Below are positions 18,650 to 28,133 of a stretch of DNA of 64,000 nt, piece after piece (the first letter of the stretch is position 1; each line of letters starts with the position of its first letter). Made by a program: the position numbers and the translations under genes. Below the pieces are notes generated by a model, which was not told where the DNA came from, did not search any database, and saw only the letters and a program-made list of their open reading frames with translations. Source of the stretch: an uncultured bacterium (GTDB taxonomy: Bacteria; Bacillota_I; Bacilli_A; RF39; UBA660); contig CAMNUE010000006.1 of NCBI GenBank assembly GCA_946560065.1, positions 39,332 through 103,331 on the forward strand, given 5' to 3'.

Positions 18650-20494
18650 TCAATGTTTTTCTACAAACTCTTTATAAATCATTTTATTACGCAACTCAAA
18701 CATTTTCTTTTCTTTTCCAAGTAATTTATTTGTATAACTAATCTTTCCATTTGAATTAACAGAAACATATCTATTATAAGCCGGTAAAACATCTCTAGTA
18801 GAATAAAGCCACCTATAATAAGAAGATAAATCTATATCCAAATGATTAACTAAATAAGTTAGTAATAAATCATAGCCTAAGTATTCTGGAAAATCTATAT
18901 CTAAATTATAGTTACTTAAAACCAAAGCCTCTGTATTATATTTCCTGTAAGTATTAACTAAATTATCATTTGTATTAAAATACTTAAGGTTATCATAAAC
19001 ATCATTAAAACCGTCATCTTGAAGACTTGGCAAATGATCACCAAAAAATAAAATAATTGTCTCTTCATCAATACTATTAATATAATCGTATACTTTCTTT
19101 AACATCTTATCTGCATCATAAATTCCCTGAGCATAAGATAACACAATATCTTGATAATCTTCTGATAATGTTGATTTAGAAACATTAATATCATACTTAT
19201 CAAATTTATTCTTAGTATATCTCAGATGTGCCTCCATAGTTTCAACCATAATAAAATTCTTACTACGATTTTTTTCCAAATCCTTAATTATTAAATCCCC
19301 CACATAATCATCAGAAACATAAAAACCTTTAATATGTTTTTTATCATCAACAATCGAGAAATTAGTAAAACCAATATTTTTCATAATATTCTCTGAATTA
19401 TAAGAATCTTCTCCTAACATTATAGAAGTAGTATACCCATTATTTTTCAATTCTTTAACCAAGGAATTTCTTTTTCTATTATCTTTATATAATTCTAAAA
19501 AAGGTATATAACCCAAATGATAATAAGTCATATTTCCACCAGTTAATAACTCATAAGAAACATTACTTGTCATGCTACCAAAAGATGGAGTAATCAAATT
19601 AATTAAATTACCTGTGTTTTTAAATTGAATATAGTTTTTTGTAACATCTTTATCAAATGAAATATCATCCTCAATTTTTTTTATATCAAAAAATGACTCT
19701 GAAAGTATAACTATAATATTAGGTGTTCCAATCGATTTATCTGCTTTCATACTCTTATCTTCCAATTCCTGCAACTTACTTCGATCATAATTAACAGGTT
19801 CATCATAATTAATCATCGAATTAAGATATTGATAATGCATTCCTCCAACAATTCCATAATATTCATAAAGATTTGGATAAGATATATACTCTTCTAAAGA
19901 ATCCCTATTTATATCAGTATACACATACTTAAAATAGATTTTTTTAGAAAAACTAAACGGAAACAATAAACAAAATAAAAGTAATATAGAACTCAAGCTA
20001 ATAAAAAAAGATTTTCTTCTTGCAAAATTAATATTAAATTTCCAACTAATAAAAACGAGAACAAAAAAAGACAATAATATAGGTATAGATTGTACAAACA
20101 AATTAAAAATAACTTTTAATAATCCAGTACCTGTAAACGTCGCAATATTGCTATAATTTTGTAAAAAATTAAAATCACTAATATATAAAGCTTCATTCAT
20201 ATACTTTATCTTAATATTATTAATCATAATTAATAAGTAAATAATAATCACAACAATAAGAGTAGATATCCAAGTCTTTTTTGTAAAAATAAGAAGAAGT
20301 AAATTTAATAATAAAACTATAAAAAAAGAAAAAAAGATTGATCGAACACTCAAAATTTTCAAATTTGAATCAATTAACCAAGAATTAGCTATAAACATTA
20401 CTATTACCACTAAAAGAGGAATCAATACAAAACTATATAACAAATCAAAAATTCTTTTCTTATCTGAAAAAAAATACTCTTTTAAGAAACTCAT
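18650..20494 (-). CDS. LTA synthase-like membrane sulfatase-fold protein
   Basis: The 614-residue protein has five N-terminal transmembrane helices (to about residue 175) and an extracellular alkaline-phosphatase/sulfatase-fold domain. This is the architecture of lipoteichoic acid synthases and related phosphoglycerol transferases. Motifs include IVILSESFFD (first metal Asp/Glu region), SFGSMTSNVSYELLTG with the presumed Thr nucleophile, VETMEAH and ILFFGDHLPS (late metal ligands). It would polymerise or transfer glycerol phosphate from phosphatidylglycerol to a glycolipid or glycan. It overlaps the pssA-like gene by 4 nt (ATGA), linking it to lipid synthesis. Confidence 0.85.
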   Translation of the reverse strand: MSFLKEYFFSDKKRIFDLLYSFVLIPLLVVIVMFIANSWLIDSNLKILSVRSIFFSFFIVLLLNLLLLIFTKKTWISTLIVVIIIYLLIMINNIKIKYMNEALYISDFNFLQNYSNIATFTGTGLLKVIFNLFVQSIPILLSFFVLVFISWKFNINFARRKSFFISLSSILLLFCLLFPFSFSKKIYFKYVYTDINRDSLEEYISYPNLYEYYGIVGGMHYQYLNSMINYDEPVNYDRSKLQELEDKSMKADKSIGTPNIIVILSESFFDIKKIEDDISFDKDVTKNYIQFKNTGNLINLITPSFGSMTSNVSYELLTGGNMTYYHLGYIPFLELYKDNRKRNSLVKELKNNGYTTSIMLGEDSYNSENIMKNIGFTNFSIVDDKKHIKGFYVSDDYVGDLIIKDLEKNRSKNFIMVETMEAHLRYTKNKFDKYDINVSKSTLSEDYQDIVLSYAQGIYDADKMLKKVYDYINSIDEETIILFFGDHLPSLQDDGFNDVYDNLKYFNTNDNLVNTYRKYNTEALVLSNYNLDIDFPEYLGYDLLLTYLVNHLDIDLSSYYRWLYSTRDVLPAYNRYVSVNSNGKISYTNKLLGKEKKMFELRNKMIYKEFVEKH

Positions 20495-21165
20495 ATGCCT
20501 ACCCCCATCAAAAAAAGTTTTAATATTACCAAGCCAATAATTCCAACTCCAATTACTAAATAAAGAAATTTTAATTTCAAATCAGATTTCGGTATTTTAA
20601 AATTAAAAAGAAAAAGAAAAGACAAAACAAGTAATGTTAACATAATAACTATCTCACTAGTAGATATTAAAGTAATAATAGGCAAAATAAAAGAACTCAT
20701 AGTTATAGGAAGACCTTTAAAGCATTTTTTATTTTCTTGATCAATATTAAAAAAAGCTAATCTAGTTACACCACAAAAAATAAATATACAATAAACAATC
20801 ATGTTAAAAATAGAATTATAGCCTAAGCCAATACTAATTATAATCGGAAAAACTCCAAAACAAATTAAATCAACTAAAGAATCAAGTTCAACTCCATATT
20901 TTTTTTCTTCTTCATCCCTTTTTACTAAATTAGCAATAGTTCCATCAAAAGTATCGCAAATTCCTGATAAAAGTAAAAAAACAAGGGAAACACTATAATT
21001 ACCATCTATGGAAAATTTCATTCCAAAAACACTGCAAAACAAACCAATGAATGTTAAAATAATACTTTTATTGTAAAAACCAATAAACATAAATACACTT
21101 CCCATCATAATAATTAAATTATAACCATTTTTATAAAACCGGTCAAGGGATAGAAAAACAACCAA
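20491..21165 (-). CDS. CDP-alcohol phosphatidyltransferase (PssA-like)
   Basis: The 224-residue or slightly shorter integral membrane enzyme joins a CDP-activated lipid to an alcohol, probably serine. The family signature D-x2-D-G-x2-A...G-x3-D-x3-D is present as CDTFDGTIAN...YGVELDSLVD, although the usual Arg after Ala is Asn. About six hydrophobic helices are visible. The start is uncertain: the longest form begins with TTG directly after the previous stop without a clear ribosome-binding site, while in-frame ATGs lie about 20 codons inside (MMGSVFMF). It overlaps the LTA-synthase-like gene by 4 nt. Phosphatidylserine synthase is the best guess by size. Confidence 0.75.
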   Translation of the reverse strand: MVVFLSLDRFYKNGYNLIIMMGSVFMFIGFYNKSIILTFIGLFCSVFGMKFSIDGNYSVSLVFLLLSGICDTFDGTIANLVKRDEEEKKYGVELDSLVDLICFGVFPIIISIGLGYNSIFNMIVYCIFIFCGVTRLAFFNIDQENKKCFKGLPITMSSFILPIITLISTSEIVIMLTLLVLSFLFLFNFKIPKSDLKLKFLYLVIGVGIIGLVILKLFLMGVGI

Positions 21166-22509
21166 CTATTCAAGATAATATGTATCAAATATTTCTTTAG
21201 ACTCAATAAATTTAGCATTATTAATTACGTAATCAGCAATAACCAAATCAAATTGACTATCCTCACTATCTTTACCATCATCATAAGAATTTCTATCCAA
21301 TAAAACATAACGTTTATGATATTTTTTAATTTCATCAATCATTTTTTTACTTCCATTATAGCCATAATTTCCTTCAAGTAAAACATCAAAATAATCTATA
21401 GCTTTATCTCGAGAAATATCATACTGCATCTTAGCATATGACAGAATTAAAGGATTCTTATACTCATCTATAATATCATAATAAACTAAAGAATTAACAT
21501 AATCAGTCTTAGAATTAAGTGTATACTGAAAATGATTTAACTTTTTTGAAAAAACCGGATTAACAAGCAAGTAAAAAGATATTCCTAAAAGAAAACTATA
21601 AACAATAGACAAAACAATAGCTAATTTTCCAACATATTTTTCATACTTATTAATTAATGGTAAAATTTGCATAACAAAACAAAGAATATATATAGAAAAA
21701 TGACAAAGATTAAATATTGGAATTACAAAAGATATTCCCATAAGTAAATAATAATTAGTAATATCCGAACGTCTCTTCAAAGTAATCAAAAAAGAAATAA
21801 TAAACAACAAAATGCTAATAATAAAATAAAAATTAAACATCGAACCATTTTTCCTAGTAAAATCAAACAAACCAAAAAAACATAAATCTAAAAAATTATA
21901 CAAAGAACCAGTAAGAATCAAATATATTAAAAAAATTAAAATTGGTATTAAAAAGCCAACTAATCTTTTAAATAATTTTCTTTTATCTTTAAAATAAAAA
22001 ATAATAGAAGGAAGTACTAGCAAAGTCCCAATAGTGTGTTTGCTTAAAAAAGTAAGCCCAATTATAACCCCGATAAAAATGTCATTGGAAGACTTGTTTT
22101 TCTCTAGATAAAGTAAATAAACTAAAAAGAAAAGTGCCATAAAATTATAAGTAGAATTAATTCCTAAAAATCTAAATAAACAAATTACGAATAGTAAAAG
22201 ATAACTTTTTGCACCATACAATTTAAATAAAAAATAAAACATAATTGTAACTAAAATACACTGCTCAATTACAAATATTAAATAATTATTAAAAAAAATT
22301 AAACCAATCGCCATTAAAAAGGCATAAAAAGGTGTTGCAATAGTATTAAAATCTCGATATGGCACTTCACCCCTACTTATTGCATAACTAAAGCCATAAT
22401 TTGCGAGTGGATCTCCATACAAATTCAAAAATCCAAGAAATTCATAAATCACCAAGAAAAAAACAAAAATTAATATATATCTTCCATAATCTTTTAAAAT
22501 TCTTTTCAC
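21166..22509 (-). CDS. Polytopic membrane glycosyltransferase-like protein, paralogue 3
   Basis: The 447-residue protein has about 10-11 hydrophobic helices and a soluble C-terminal domain of about 100 residues. The first external loop reads NYGFSYAISRGEVPYRDFN. The acidic residues in GEVPYRDF occupy the position of the catalytic acid in GT39/GT87-type polyprenol-dependent glycosyltransferases. The motif NYGYNGSKKMID in the C-terminal domain recurs in both upstream neighbours. This is the last of three tandem paralogues separated by only 13-15 nt, and it abuts the pssA-like gene. Acceptor and sugar are unknown. Confidence 0.75.
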   Translation of the reverse strand: MKRILKDYGRYILIFVFFLVIYEFLGFLNLYGDPLANYGFSYAISRGEVPYRDFNTIATPFYAFLMAIGLIFFNNYLIFVIEQCILVTIMFYFLFKLYGAKSYLLLFVICLFRFLGINSTYNFMALFFLVYLLYLEKNKSSNDIFIGVIIGLTFLSKHTIGTLLVLPSIIFYFKDKRKLFKRLVGFLIPILIFLIYLILTGSLYNFLDLCFFGLFDFTRKNGSMFNFYFIISILLFIISFLITLKRRSDITNYYLLMGISFVIPIFNLCHFSIYILCFVMQILPLINKYEKYVGKLAIVLSIVYSFLLGISFYLLVNPVFSKKLNHFQYTLNSKTDYVNSLVYYDIIDEYKNPLILSYAKMQYDISRDKAIDYFDVLLEGNYGYNGSKKMIDEIKKYHKRYVLLDRNSYDDGKDSEDSQFDLVIADYVINNAKFIESKEIFDTYYLE

Positions 22510-22524
22510 TAAAACACCTCCAAA

Positions 22525-23874
22525 CTACTTCATTTTATATATCCTAAAACCTTCGTATCTTTCAATCTCCTCACCATTATCAATAACATACTTCATAATA
22601 TCTTTATTAATTTGTTGCCTATTTAATTTGTCTTCTTTTGCGTATTCATCATAACTAATAATAAACAATGTCTCATCAGGCAACTTTTTAACTCTATCAA
22701 TCATTTTCTTTGTACCATTATACCCACTATTACCCTTATTGAGTAAATCAAAGTATGTAATTTTCATATTATTTGTAATCTTATAAAAATAAGCTTCACT
22801 ACTAAGAAGAACAATCTCTTTATTCTTATTCTTCTTAATAAAGGAGTTAATCTTATCTCTAATCTCAAACTCTCCATTTGAGTTATGCATAAATCTAATT
22901 TCAAAATTATTATAATGATTTGGATATGTTATATTAAAACCAACATTAGTAATAAAAAATAATACTACATAAATACAAGTAAAAAAAATACTACACAAAT
23001 ATAATTCTTTTTTCCTAATCTTAATGTCATCAAGAAACAAAAAAATAAAAATAAACAAAAAGTAAAGAAAATGATTAATATCAAACAAAGGTAAAACTAT
23101 TGAAAAGAAAGCTAAACAATAATAATTCCAAATATTTCTCTTATCCTTAATAATTCTATAAATTAAAAATATAAATAAAAAAGCCGAAAACAAAAATACT
23201 GGACTAAGCAACCTTCCATTACCAGTAGTAAAATCAAACATTCCAAATAAACACAAATCAAGAAAATTCATAAAACTACCTGTTAAAATCAAATAAATTA
23301 GAAAAATTAAACATAAAACTAAACACGAAGAAATACGTCTTAATACTTTTTTATAATCCTTACATAAATAATAAAGAGATGGTAAACAAAGAAAAAATCC
23401 TACTGTTTGTTTAGTTAAAATAGCAATACCTAATATAAAACCTATTAAGTAATCATTACCATTATTTCTTTCCAAATATAAAAGAATCACTACTAAAAAT
23501 ATCAAAAATAAATTATAAGAAGGAAATAAAACAGCTGGTAATGGAAAGAATAAAAAAATAAAAATAAGCCATCCCTTATAATCAAATAATTTAAAAATAA
23601 AATGAAACATAATCGTAACTAAATAACTATTAACAATATAGAAAACTATAATGTTATGAGAAAATAATCTAAAAAACAACGACATCAAAAAAGGAAAAAA
23701 GGGAGTAATAATCATATTAAAATCTAGATAAGGTATTTCACCCATACTTAAGGCATAACAAAATCCATAATTCCACAAAACATCTCCACCTACAACGCTA
23801 AAAAAGAAACTAGCTCCCAAAAAAACAAATAGAAAAATCAAAATATATTTAATTATAGATTTAGCTACTCTCAT
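22525..23874 (-). CDS. Polytopic membrane glycosyltransferase-like protein, paralogue 2
   Basis: The 449-residue protein is built like its two neighbours: a first loop with NYGFCYALSMGEIPYLDFN, about 11 helices, and a C-terminal soluble domain with NSGYNGTKKMID. The shared GE(V/I)PY-x-DFN and YNG/YNS-KKMI motifs make the three clear paralogues, although overall identity looks moderate. The start is placed at ATG 23874 (MRVAKSI) because GAGGTGA lies just upstream. A TTG-initiated extension to 23892 would read through that site. Role as for the neighbouring copies. Confidence 0.75.
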   Translation of the reverse strand: MRVAKSIIKYILIFLFVFLGASFFFSVVGGDVLWNYGFCYALSMGEIPYLDFNMIITPFFPFLMSLFFRLFSHNIIVFYIVNSYLVTIMFHFIFKLFDYKGWLIFIFLFFPLPAVLFPSYNLFLIFLVVILLYLERNNGNDYLIGFILGIAILTKQTVGFFLCLPSLYYLCKDYKKVLRRISSCLVLCLIFLIYLILTGSFMNFLDLCLFGMFDFTTGNGRLLSPVFLFSAFLFIFLIYRIIKDKRNIWNYYCLAFFSIVLPLFDINHFLYFLFIFIFLFLDDIKIRKKELYLCSIFFTCIYVVLFFITNVGFNITYPNHYNNFEIRFMHNSNGEFEIRDKINSFIKKNKNKEIVLLSSEAYFYKITNNMKITYFDLLNKGNSGYNGTKKMIDRVKKLPDETLFIISYDEYAKEDKLNRQQINKDIMKYVIDNGEEIERYEGFRIYKMK

Positions 23875-23905
23875 TAAAATCACCTCAGACAATCACAATA
23901 ATAAT

Positions 23906-25267
23906 CTATTTAAAATAATAAACTTGATAACTATATTTTTGCTCAATTAACTCTCCATACTCTACAATATACTCTACCAACTCTCTATAATATTGTTGAT
24001 TAGATGTTTTACTATTATAAGCCAAAGCATTAATAATAAAATATGAATCATGCTCATTCTCTATTTTCTTAGTCATCATTTTATAACTATTATAACCATA
24101 ATTACCATAATTTGGTAAATCATAATAATTAATTTTTCTACCATTATTCATTTTATAAAAATAATTTTCGGTACCTAATAAAAATAAATTAACATTTTTA
24201 TACTTTCTTAAAACACTATCTAAATATTTGTAATCATCTTCCATTCCCTTAGACATATACCTAAAAGGATAATATGAATAATTAATAAAATGATACTCCA
24301 TTACTGAAAAACAAATTAATGACCAAATACCAACTAATAGGAAAATCATGACTTTTGACAACAATAAAATATTTTTAGAACTAAAATCACACCTGTCTAA
24401 CCAAACATATAAAGTTGCCAAAACAAAATAAGACATATGATAATCATCAAATAATGGAACAATAAATAAAATTGAAAAAAACAAATAATAATATTTTATA
24501 TTCTTACTCTTAAATAAAACATAAATAAAATATATTAAGCAAAAAATTGCTACCATAATTAAAAATAAATTATTATATGTAGCATTCTTATTAGCAAAAT
24601 CAAACAAACCAAATACACATAAATTAATAAAATTATTAAAAGATTTAGTAAATAATAAATAAATTAAAAAAATCAAATTAGGGATTAACAATCCAATAAA
24701 TCTAAATAATAGTTTTCTAGGATTCTTAGAGTAAAAAATAATACTTGGAATTATCAAAAATACACCAATTGTATGTTTTGTTATAATACAAAGTCCAATT
24801 ATAAATCCTACAAAAATATCATTAACATCCATTTTCTCCAAACATATTAAAACTATAATTAAAAAAAACAGTAAGAAATTATACCCCGGAAACAAAGCAG
24901 AAAACAATGGTATTGGAAAAGAAAAACAAATAACCATGAAAAAGATATAAATTTTATTTTCCAAGTCTTTTTCTAGCAAGTAAAAAAATAAAGTTAATAA
25001 CGCTGCTTGAGTAATATAAAAAGTAATAGCTGAATTATAAATAAATAGAGGAATCGCATAAAATAAGGGTGAAAATAAAGGTATTATTAAATTAAAATCA
25101 TTATAAGGAACTTCTCCTTTAACTATTGCATAACTAAAACCCAAATTTGCAATTGAATCACCAAAAAACATATTATAAGAAATAATTAATCCATACAAAA
25201 AAAATAAGAATAAAAATCCATATTTCAAAATATTAAAAATAACTTTTTTCTTATTTTTTAATCTCAT
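23906..25267 (-). CDS. Polytopic membrane glycosyltransferase-like protein, paralogue 1
   Basis: The 453-residue protein is the first copy of the tandem trio, starting 3 nt after divIB with AAGGAG before the ATG. It has the paralogue-defining NLGFSYAIVKGEVPYNDFN loop, about 11 helices and the C-terminal NYGYNSYKMM segment. Direct coupling to divIB, a division protein, suggests the trio is expressed with the division cluster. An envelope glycan decoration role is inferred from fold and context only. Confidence 0.75.
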   Translation of the reverse strand: MRLKNKKKVIFNILKYGFLFLFFLYGLIISYNMFFGDSIANLGFSYAIVKGEVPYNDFNLIIPLFSPLFYAIPLFIYNSAITFYITQAALLTLFFYLLEKDLENKIYIFFMVICFSFPIPLFSALFPGYNFLLFFLIIVLICLEKMDVNDIFVGFIIGLCIITKHTIGVFLIIPSIIFYSKNPRKLLFRFIGLLIPNLIFLIYLLFTKSFNNFINLCVFGLFDFANKNATYNNLFLIMVAIFCLIYFIYVLFKSKNIKYYYLFFSILFIVPLFDDYHMSYFVLATLYVWLDRCDFSSKNILLLSKVMIFLLVGIWSLICFSVMEYHFINYSYYPFRYMSKGMEDDYKYLDSVLRKYKNVNLFLLGTENYFYKMNNGRKINYYDLPNYGNYGYNSYKMMTKKIENEHDSYFIINALAYNSKTSNQQYYRELVEYIVEYGELIEQKYSYQVYYFK

Positions 25268-25270
25268 TGC

Positions 25271-25960
25271 CTACTCCTTAATTTGAAAATGATTACCATT
25301 ATCTAAATACAATATACCCTTATGATTTTCAAGCTGACTTAAAACTTCATTGTAATGATTAATCATTTTAAACTTCGTTAAAGTAAGATAGACCATATTA
25401 CCATCATCCATATAAAGTAAGAATCTATCTTTATCATAATCATTAGGTTGATATTCAATATCTGATATCTTAGACAATGTATCTTTCTTTATATTACCCA
25501 TTCCTTTAATAAATTTAGAATACTTCTTATCAGGAACATAATTAAGTAATCTTGGCACTCTAAAAGAATGACTAATCTCTTCATCAACTACACTTTCACC
25601 ATCATCAAAAACATACTTATTTTTACTGATATCGTAAAATAACGCTCTATTTTCACTAACATCAACTTCTAAAACAAAACCTAATTTTTTCTTAATTTTA
25701 ACTTTTGATATATACTCTGATTTTTCTATTTTTTTTGCAACATTACTACTATTCAGCAACAAAAACCTTGGATAATTTTTAATACCTCCAAGTTCCAAAA
25801 TATAATCATCATTCAGATAATTAGTGTTTTTAACAATAATATTTTTAATAGGAATCAAACTTATTAAATAACCACAAAAAGACAGTCCAAACAAAACTAA
25901 TAGACTAATAAGTATATTAAATATCTTTAATTTTCTCTTCTTAACTATCCTCTTTGCCAT
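25271..25960 (-). CDS. divIB: Cell division protein DivIB/FtsQ
   Basis: The 229-residue bitopic protein has a short basic cytoplasmic tail, one membrane helix at about 13-34, then an extracellular POTRA domain. The POTRA opens with IPIKNIIVKNTNYLNDDYI and runs through EYISKVKIKKKLGFVLEVDVSENRALF. It stabilises the divisome with FtsL and DivIC. The protein is short for the family, with a compact beta domain and little C-terminal tail. It is the third gene of a murG-murB-divIB unit with gaps of 3-4 nt, the same order as in Bacillus. Confidence 0.88.
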   Translation of the reverse strand: MAKRIVKKRKLKIFNILISLLVLFGLSFCGYLISLIPIKNIIVKNTNYLNDDYILELGGIKNYPRFLLLNSSNVAKKIEKSEYISKVKIKKKLGFVLEVDVSENRALFYDISKNKYVFDDGESVVDEEISHSFRVPRLLNYVPDKKYSKFIKGMGNIKKDTLSKISDIEYQPNDYDKDRFLLYMDDGNMVYLTLTKFKMINHYNEVLSQLENHKGILYLDNGNHFQIKE

Positions 25961-25963
25961 AGA

Positions 25964-26872
25964 TTACTCCCAATTTACAAATTCTTGTTCACATTTTAAT
26001 TTTATATTATATTTTTCTAAGACCTTTTCTTGACACAAATCAATCAAATACTTAATATCTTCGCTTTTAGCATTCTTATAATTAACAATAAAATTAGCAT
26101 GTTTATCACTAATCATTGCTCCACCTTTAACCATTCCTTTAAGTCCTAAATCTTCTATCAATTTACCAGCAAATTCACCCTCTGGATTCCTAAAAACACT
26201 TCCTGCTGAAGGATATTCTAAAGGTTGAGAAATAACTCGTCTTGCTTTTCTTTCAGCAATTACTTCTTCAATCGATTCTCTTTTACCTTTTCGTAATTTA
26301 AAAACTACTTCTAGGCAAATATAATCTGGATGTTTTTGTAAAAAAGATGTCCTATAATGAAAATTCATCTCTTTATTCTCTAATCTAATTACTTTTAAGT
26401 CCGGAGTAAGAACCTTAACAGTTTCAATAACATATCCCATATCTGACTTATAAGCACCAGCATTCATAAAAACAGCCCCACCAACAGTACCTGGTATTCC
26501 GGAAACAAATTCAAGCCCTGTAAGTCCTTTTTTAGCTGCCAACATACTAAGTTTAATAAGCGAAAAACCAGCTCCTACCCTAATCTTATTATTACCAAAA
26601 AACTCTATATTGTCAAACTCATTCAATTTGATTAAGATACCATCATAATCTTTACTACTAAAAAGTAAATTTGAACCTTTTCCAAGTACTTTAAATTTAA
26701 CGTTTGAACTTTTTAAGATTTTTATCAATAAAACCAAACGTGTAACATTTTTAGGGTAAACAACACATCTAGCAGTTCCTCCAACTCGATAAGTTGTATA
26801 CTTTTTTAAAGAAACATTTTCTTCTACTTTTCCTATCCCACTACTCTTAATTTTATCAATTATATCATTCAT
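25964..26872 (-). CDS. murB: UDP-N-acetylenolpyruvoylglucosamine reductase (MurB)
   Basis: The 302-residue FAD enzyme reduces the enolpyruvyl group to make UDP-MurNAc, using NADPH. The FAD-binding N-terminus shows KKYTTYRVGGTA and VLGKGSNLL. FVSGIPGTVGGAVFMNAGAY is the core flavin-contact segment. The catalytic Ser lies in YPSAGSVFRNP. The C-terminus has KHANFIVN and a late Glu in the family position. This is type II MurB (no third-domain insertion). The start has GGTGA upstream. It follows murG by 4 nt. Confidence 0.95.
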   Translation of the reverse strand: MNDIIDKIKSSGIGKVEENVSLKKYTTYRVGGTARCVVYPKNVTRLVLLIKILKSSNVKFKVLGKGSNLLFSSKDYDGILIKLNEFDNIEFFGNNKIRVGAGFSLIKLSMLAAKKGLTGLEFVSGIPGTVGGAVFMNAGAYKSDMGYVIETVKVLTPDLKVIRLENKEMNFHYRTSFLQKHPDYICLEVVFKLRKGKRESIEEVIAERKARRVISQPLEYPSAGSVFRNPEGEFAGKLIEDLGLKGMVKGGAMISDKHANFIVNYKNAKSEDIKYLIDLCQEKVLEKYNIKLKCEQEFVNWE

Positions 26873-26876
26873 ATAA

Positions 26877-27953
26877 TCACCCAGTTATCTTTTTAATTTC
26901 ATTATAAATTCTAGTAGCAGAATCATCTATCCCTAATTTTCTGCTATTACTAGACATTAAATCATAAGCCTCTTTCTCATCAAATAGCTTATCAATTTCT
27001 TTAATAATCTTCTCACGAGAGAAGTCTTCTTCACTAACAATTCGGCAAGCACCAACATCTTCTAACTCTTTAGCATTCTTATATTGATGATTGTTAGTAA
27101 CATAAGGAGACGGAACCAATATTGCTGGTAAACCAATTGCTGTAATCTCTGCAATAGTCGAAGCGCCTGCTCTTGAAACAAGTAAATCAGCATCTTTCAT
27201 AAGATTTATTAAATTATCCATAAACGGAACCATTTTTACATTCGAAGTAACTTCAATATCTTTGTACTCATCATAATACTTATTACCTGTAATAACTAAA
27301 ACTTGATAATTTTTATTATTAAATCCTGGAATCAATTCTTTAATCTTTTGAGTCATAGTTGTACTTCCAAGTGATCCCATAACTATAATTACAAGTTTTT
27401 TATTGCTATCAAAACCTAAAGTACTTTTCATAACCTTCTCAACTTTAATTATTTCCTCGCTACGAGGATTTCCAGTATATACCACCTTATCCTTTGGAAA
27501 TAACTTTAAACTATTTGGTAATGAGACACATACTCTTTCTGCAAAATTACCAATAAATTTATTTGAAACTCCTGGAATTGAATTTTGCTCGTGAATTAAA
27601 GTTGGAATTTTAAGTTTATGTGCTGCATACAAAACTGGTGCTGTAATATATCCTCCTGCGCCAATAACAATATCTGGATTAAACTTTTTAATTTCAAAAG
27701 TAGCTTTTTTAATCGCTAATCGAAACTTATTTAATACACTAAAATTTGAAACTAAGTTTTTTCTATTTAATCCTTCCATTTCTATTCCGACAAAATCTAT
27801 CCCTAGTTTAGGAATAATATCTTTCTCCATTCTGTCAGTTGTTCCAATATATAAGAATTTACTATCTTTTTCCTCTTCTTTAATCTTATTTATAATCGCA
27901 ATTGCTGGATAGATGTGCCCTCCAGTTCCTCCTGCCACAACAATAACTCTCAT
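26877..27953 (-). CDS. murG: MurG, lipid II-forming GlcNAc transferase
   Basis: The 358-residue peripheral membrane GT28 enzyme transfers GlcNAc from UDP-GlcNAc to lipid I. The N-terminal lipid-binding half shows VVAGGTGGHIYPA (residues 5-17) and GAGGYITAPVL with IHEQNSIPG. The C-terminal donor-binding half shows MGSLGS and the signature SRAGASTIAEITAIGLPAIL. It heads the murG-murB-divIB unit, with GGAGTGA before the ATG. Confidence 0.96.
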   Translation of the reverse strand: MRVIVVAGGTGGHIYPAIAIINKIKEEEKDSKFLYIGTTDRMEKDIIPKLGIDFVGIEMEGLNRKNLVSNFSVLNKFRLAIKKATFEIKKFNPDIVIGAGGYITAPVLYAAHKLKIPTLIHEQNSIPGVSNKFIGNFAERVCVSLPNSLKLFPKDKVVYTGNPRSEEIIKVEKVMKSTLGFDSNKKLVIIVMGSLGSTTMTQKIKELIPGFNNKNYQVLVITGNKYYDEYKDIEVTSNVKMVPFMDNLINLMKDADLLVSRAGASTIAEITAIGLPAILVPSPYVTNNHQYKNAKELEDVGACRIVSEEDFSREKIIKEIDKLFDEKEAYDLMSSNSRKLGIDDSATRIYNEIKKITG

Positions 27954-27974
27954 CTAATCACTCCATTTAACTAA

Positions 27975-27983
27975 ATTATATCA
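27975..27983 (-). promoter_or_regulatory. Possible extended -10 promoter for murG
   Basis: On the minus strand, TGATATAAT (an extended -10) lies about 20 nt before the murG start. No good -35 hexamer is visible at 17 nt, as expected for a TGn-type promoter. Confidence 0.45.
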
Positions 27984-28081
27984 TATTTTTCAAACTATAA
28001 TTAAATTTTAATCTAAATATAGTCAACTTTACACTATAGTTAATCTTATTCTTTCAAACAAAAAAAAGAAGTTAATATAAA

Positions 28082-28110
28082 TTGTAAATTAATAAAACTT
28101 GTGTTAAAAT
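28082..28110 (+). promoter_or_regulatory. Promoter of the tmcAL-gmk unit
   Basis: TTGTAA, a 17-nt spacer and TAAAAT with a TGT extension immediately upstream of the -10. It lies 23 nt before the tmcAL start, in the gap divergent from murG. Confidence 0.75.
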
Positions 28111-28133
28111 ACAAAAAAGAAAAGAGGGATAAT

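Noticed and set aside
28021..28060. Inverted repeat TATAGT/ACTATA upstream of tmcAL as an operator
   Set aside because: Short, AT-rich and likely by chance; no family-specific pattern.
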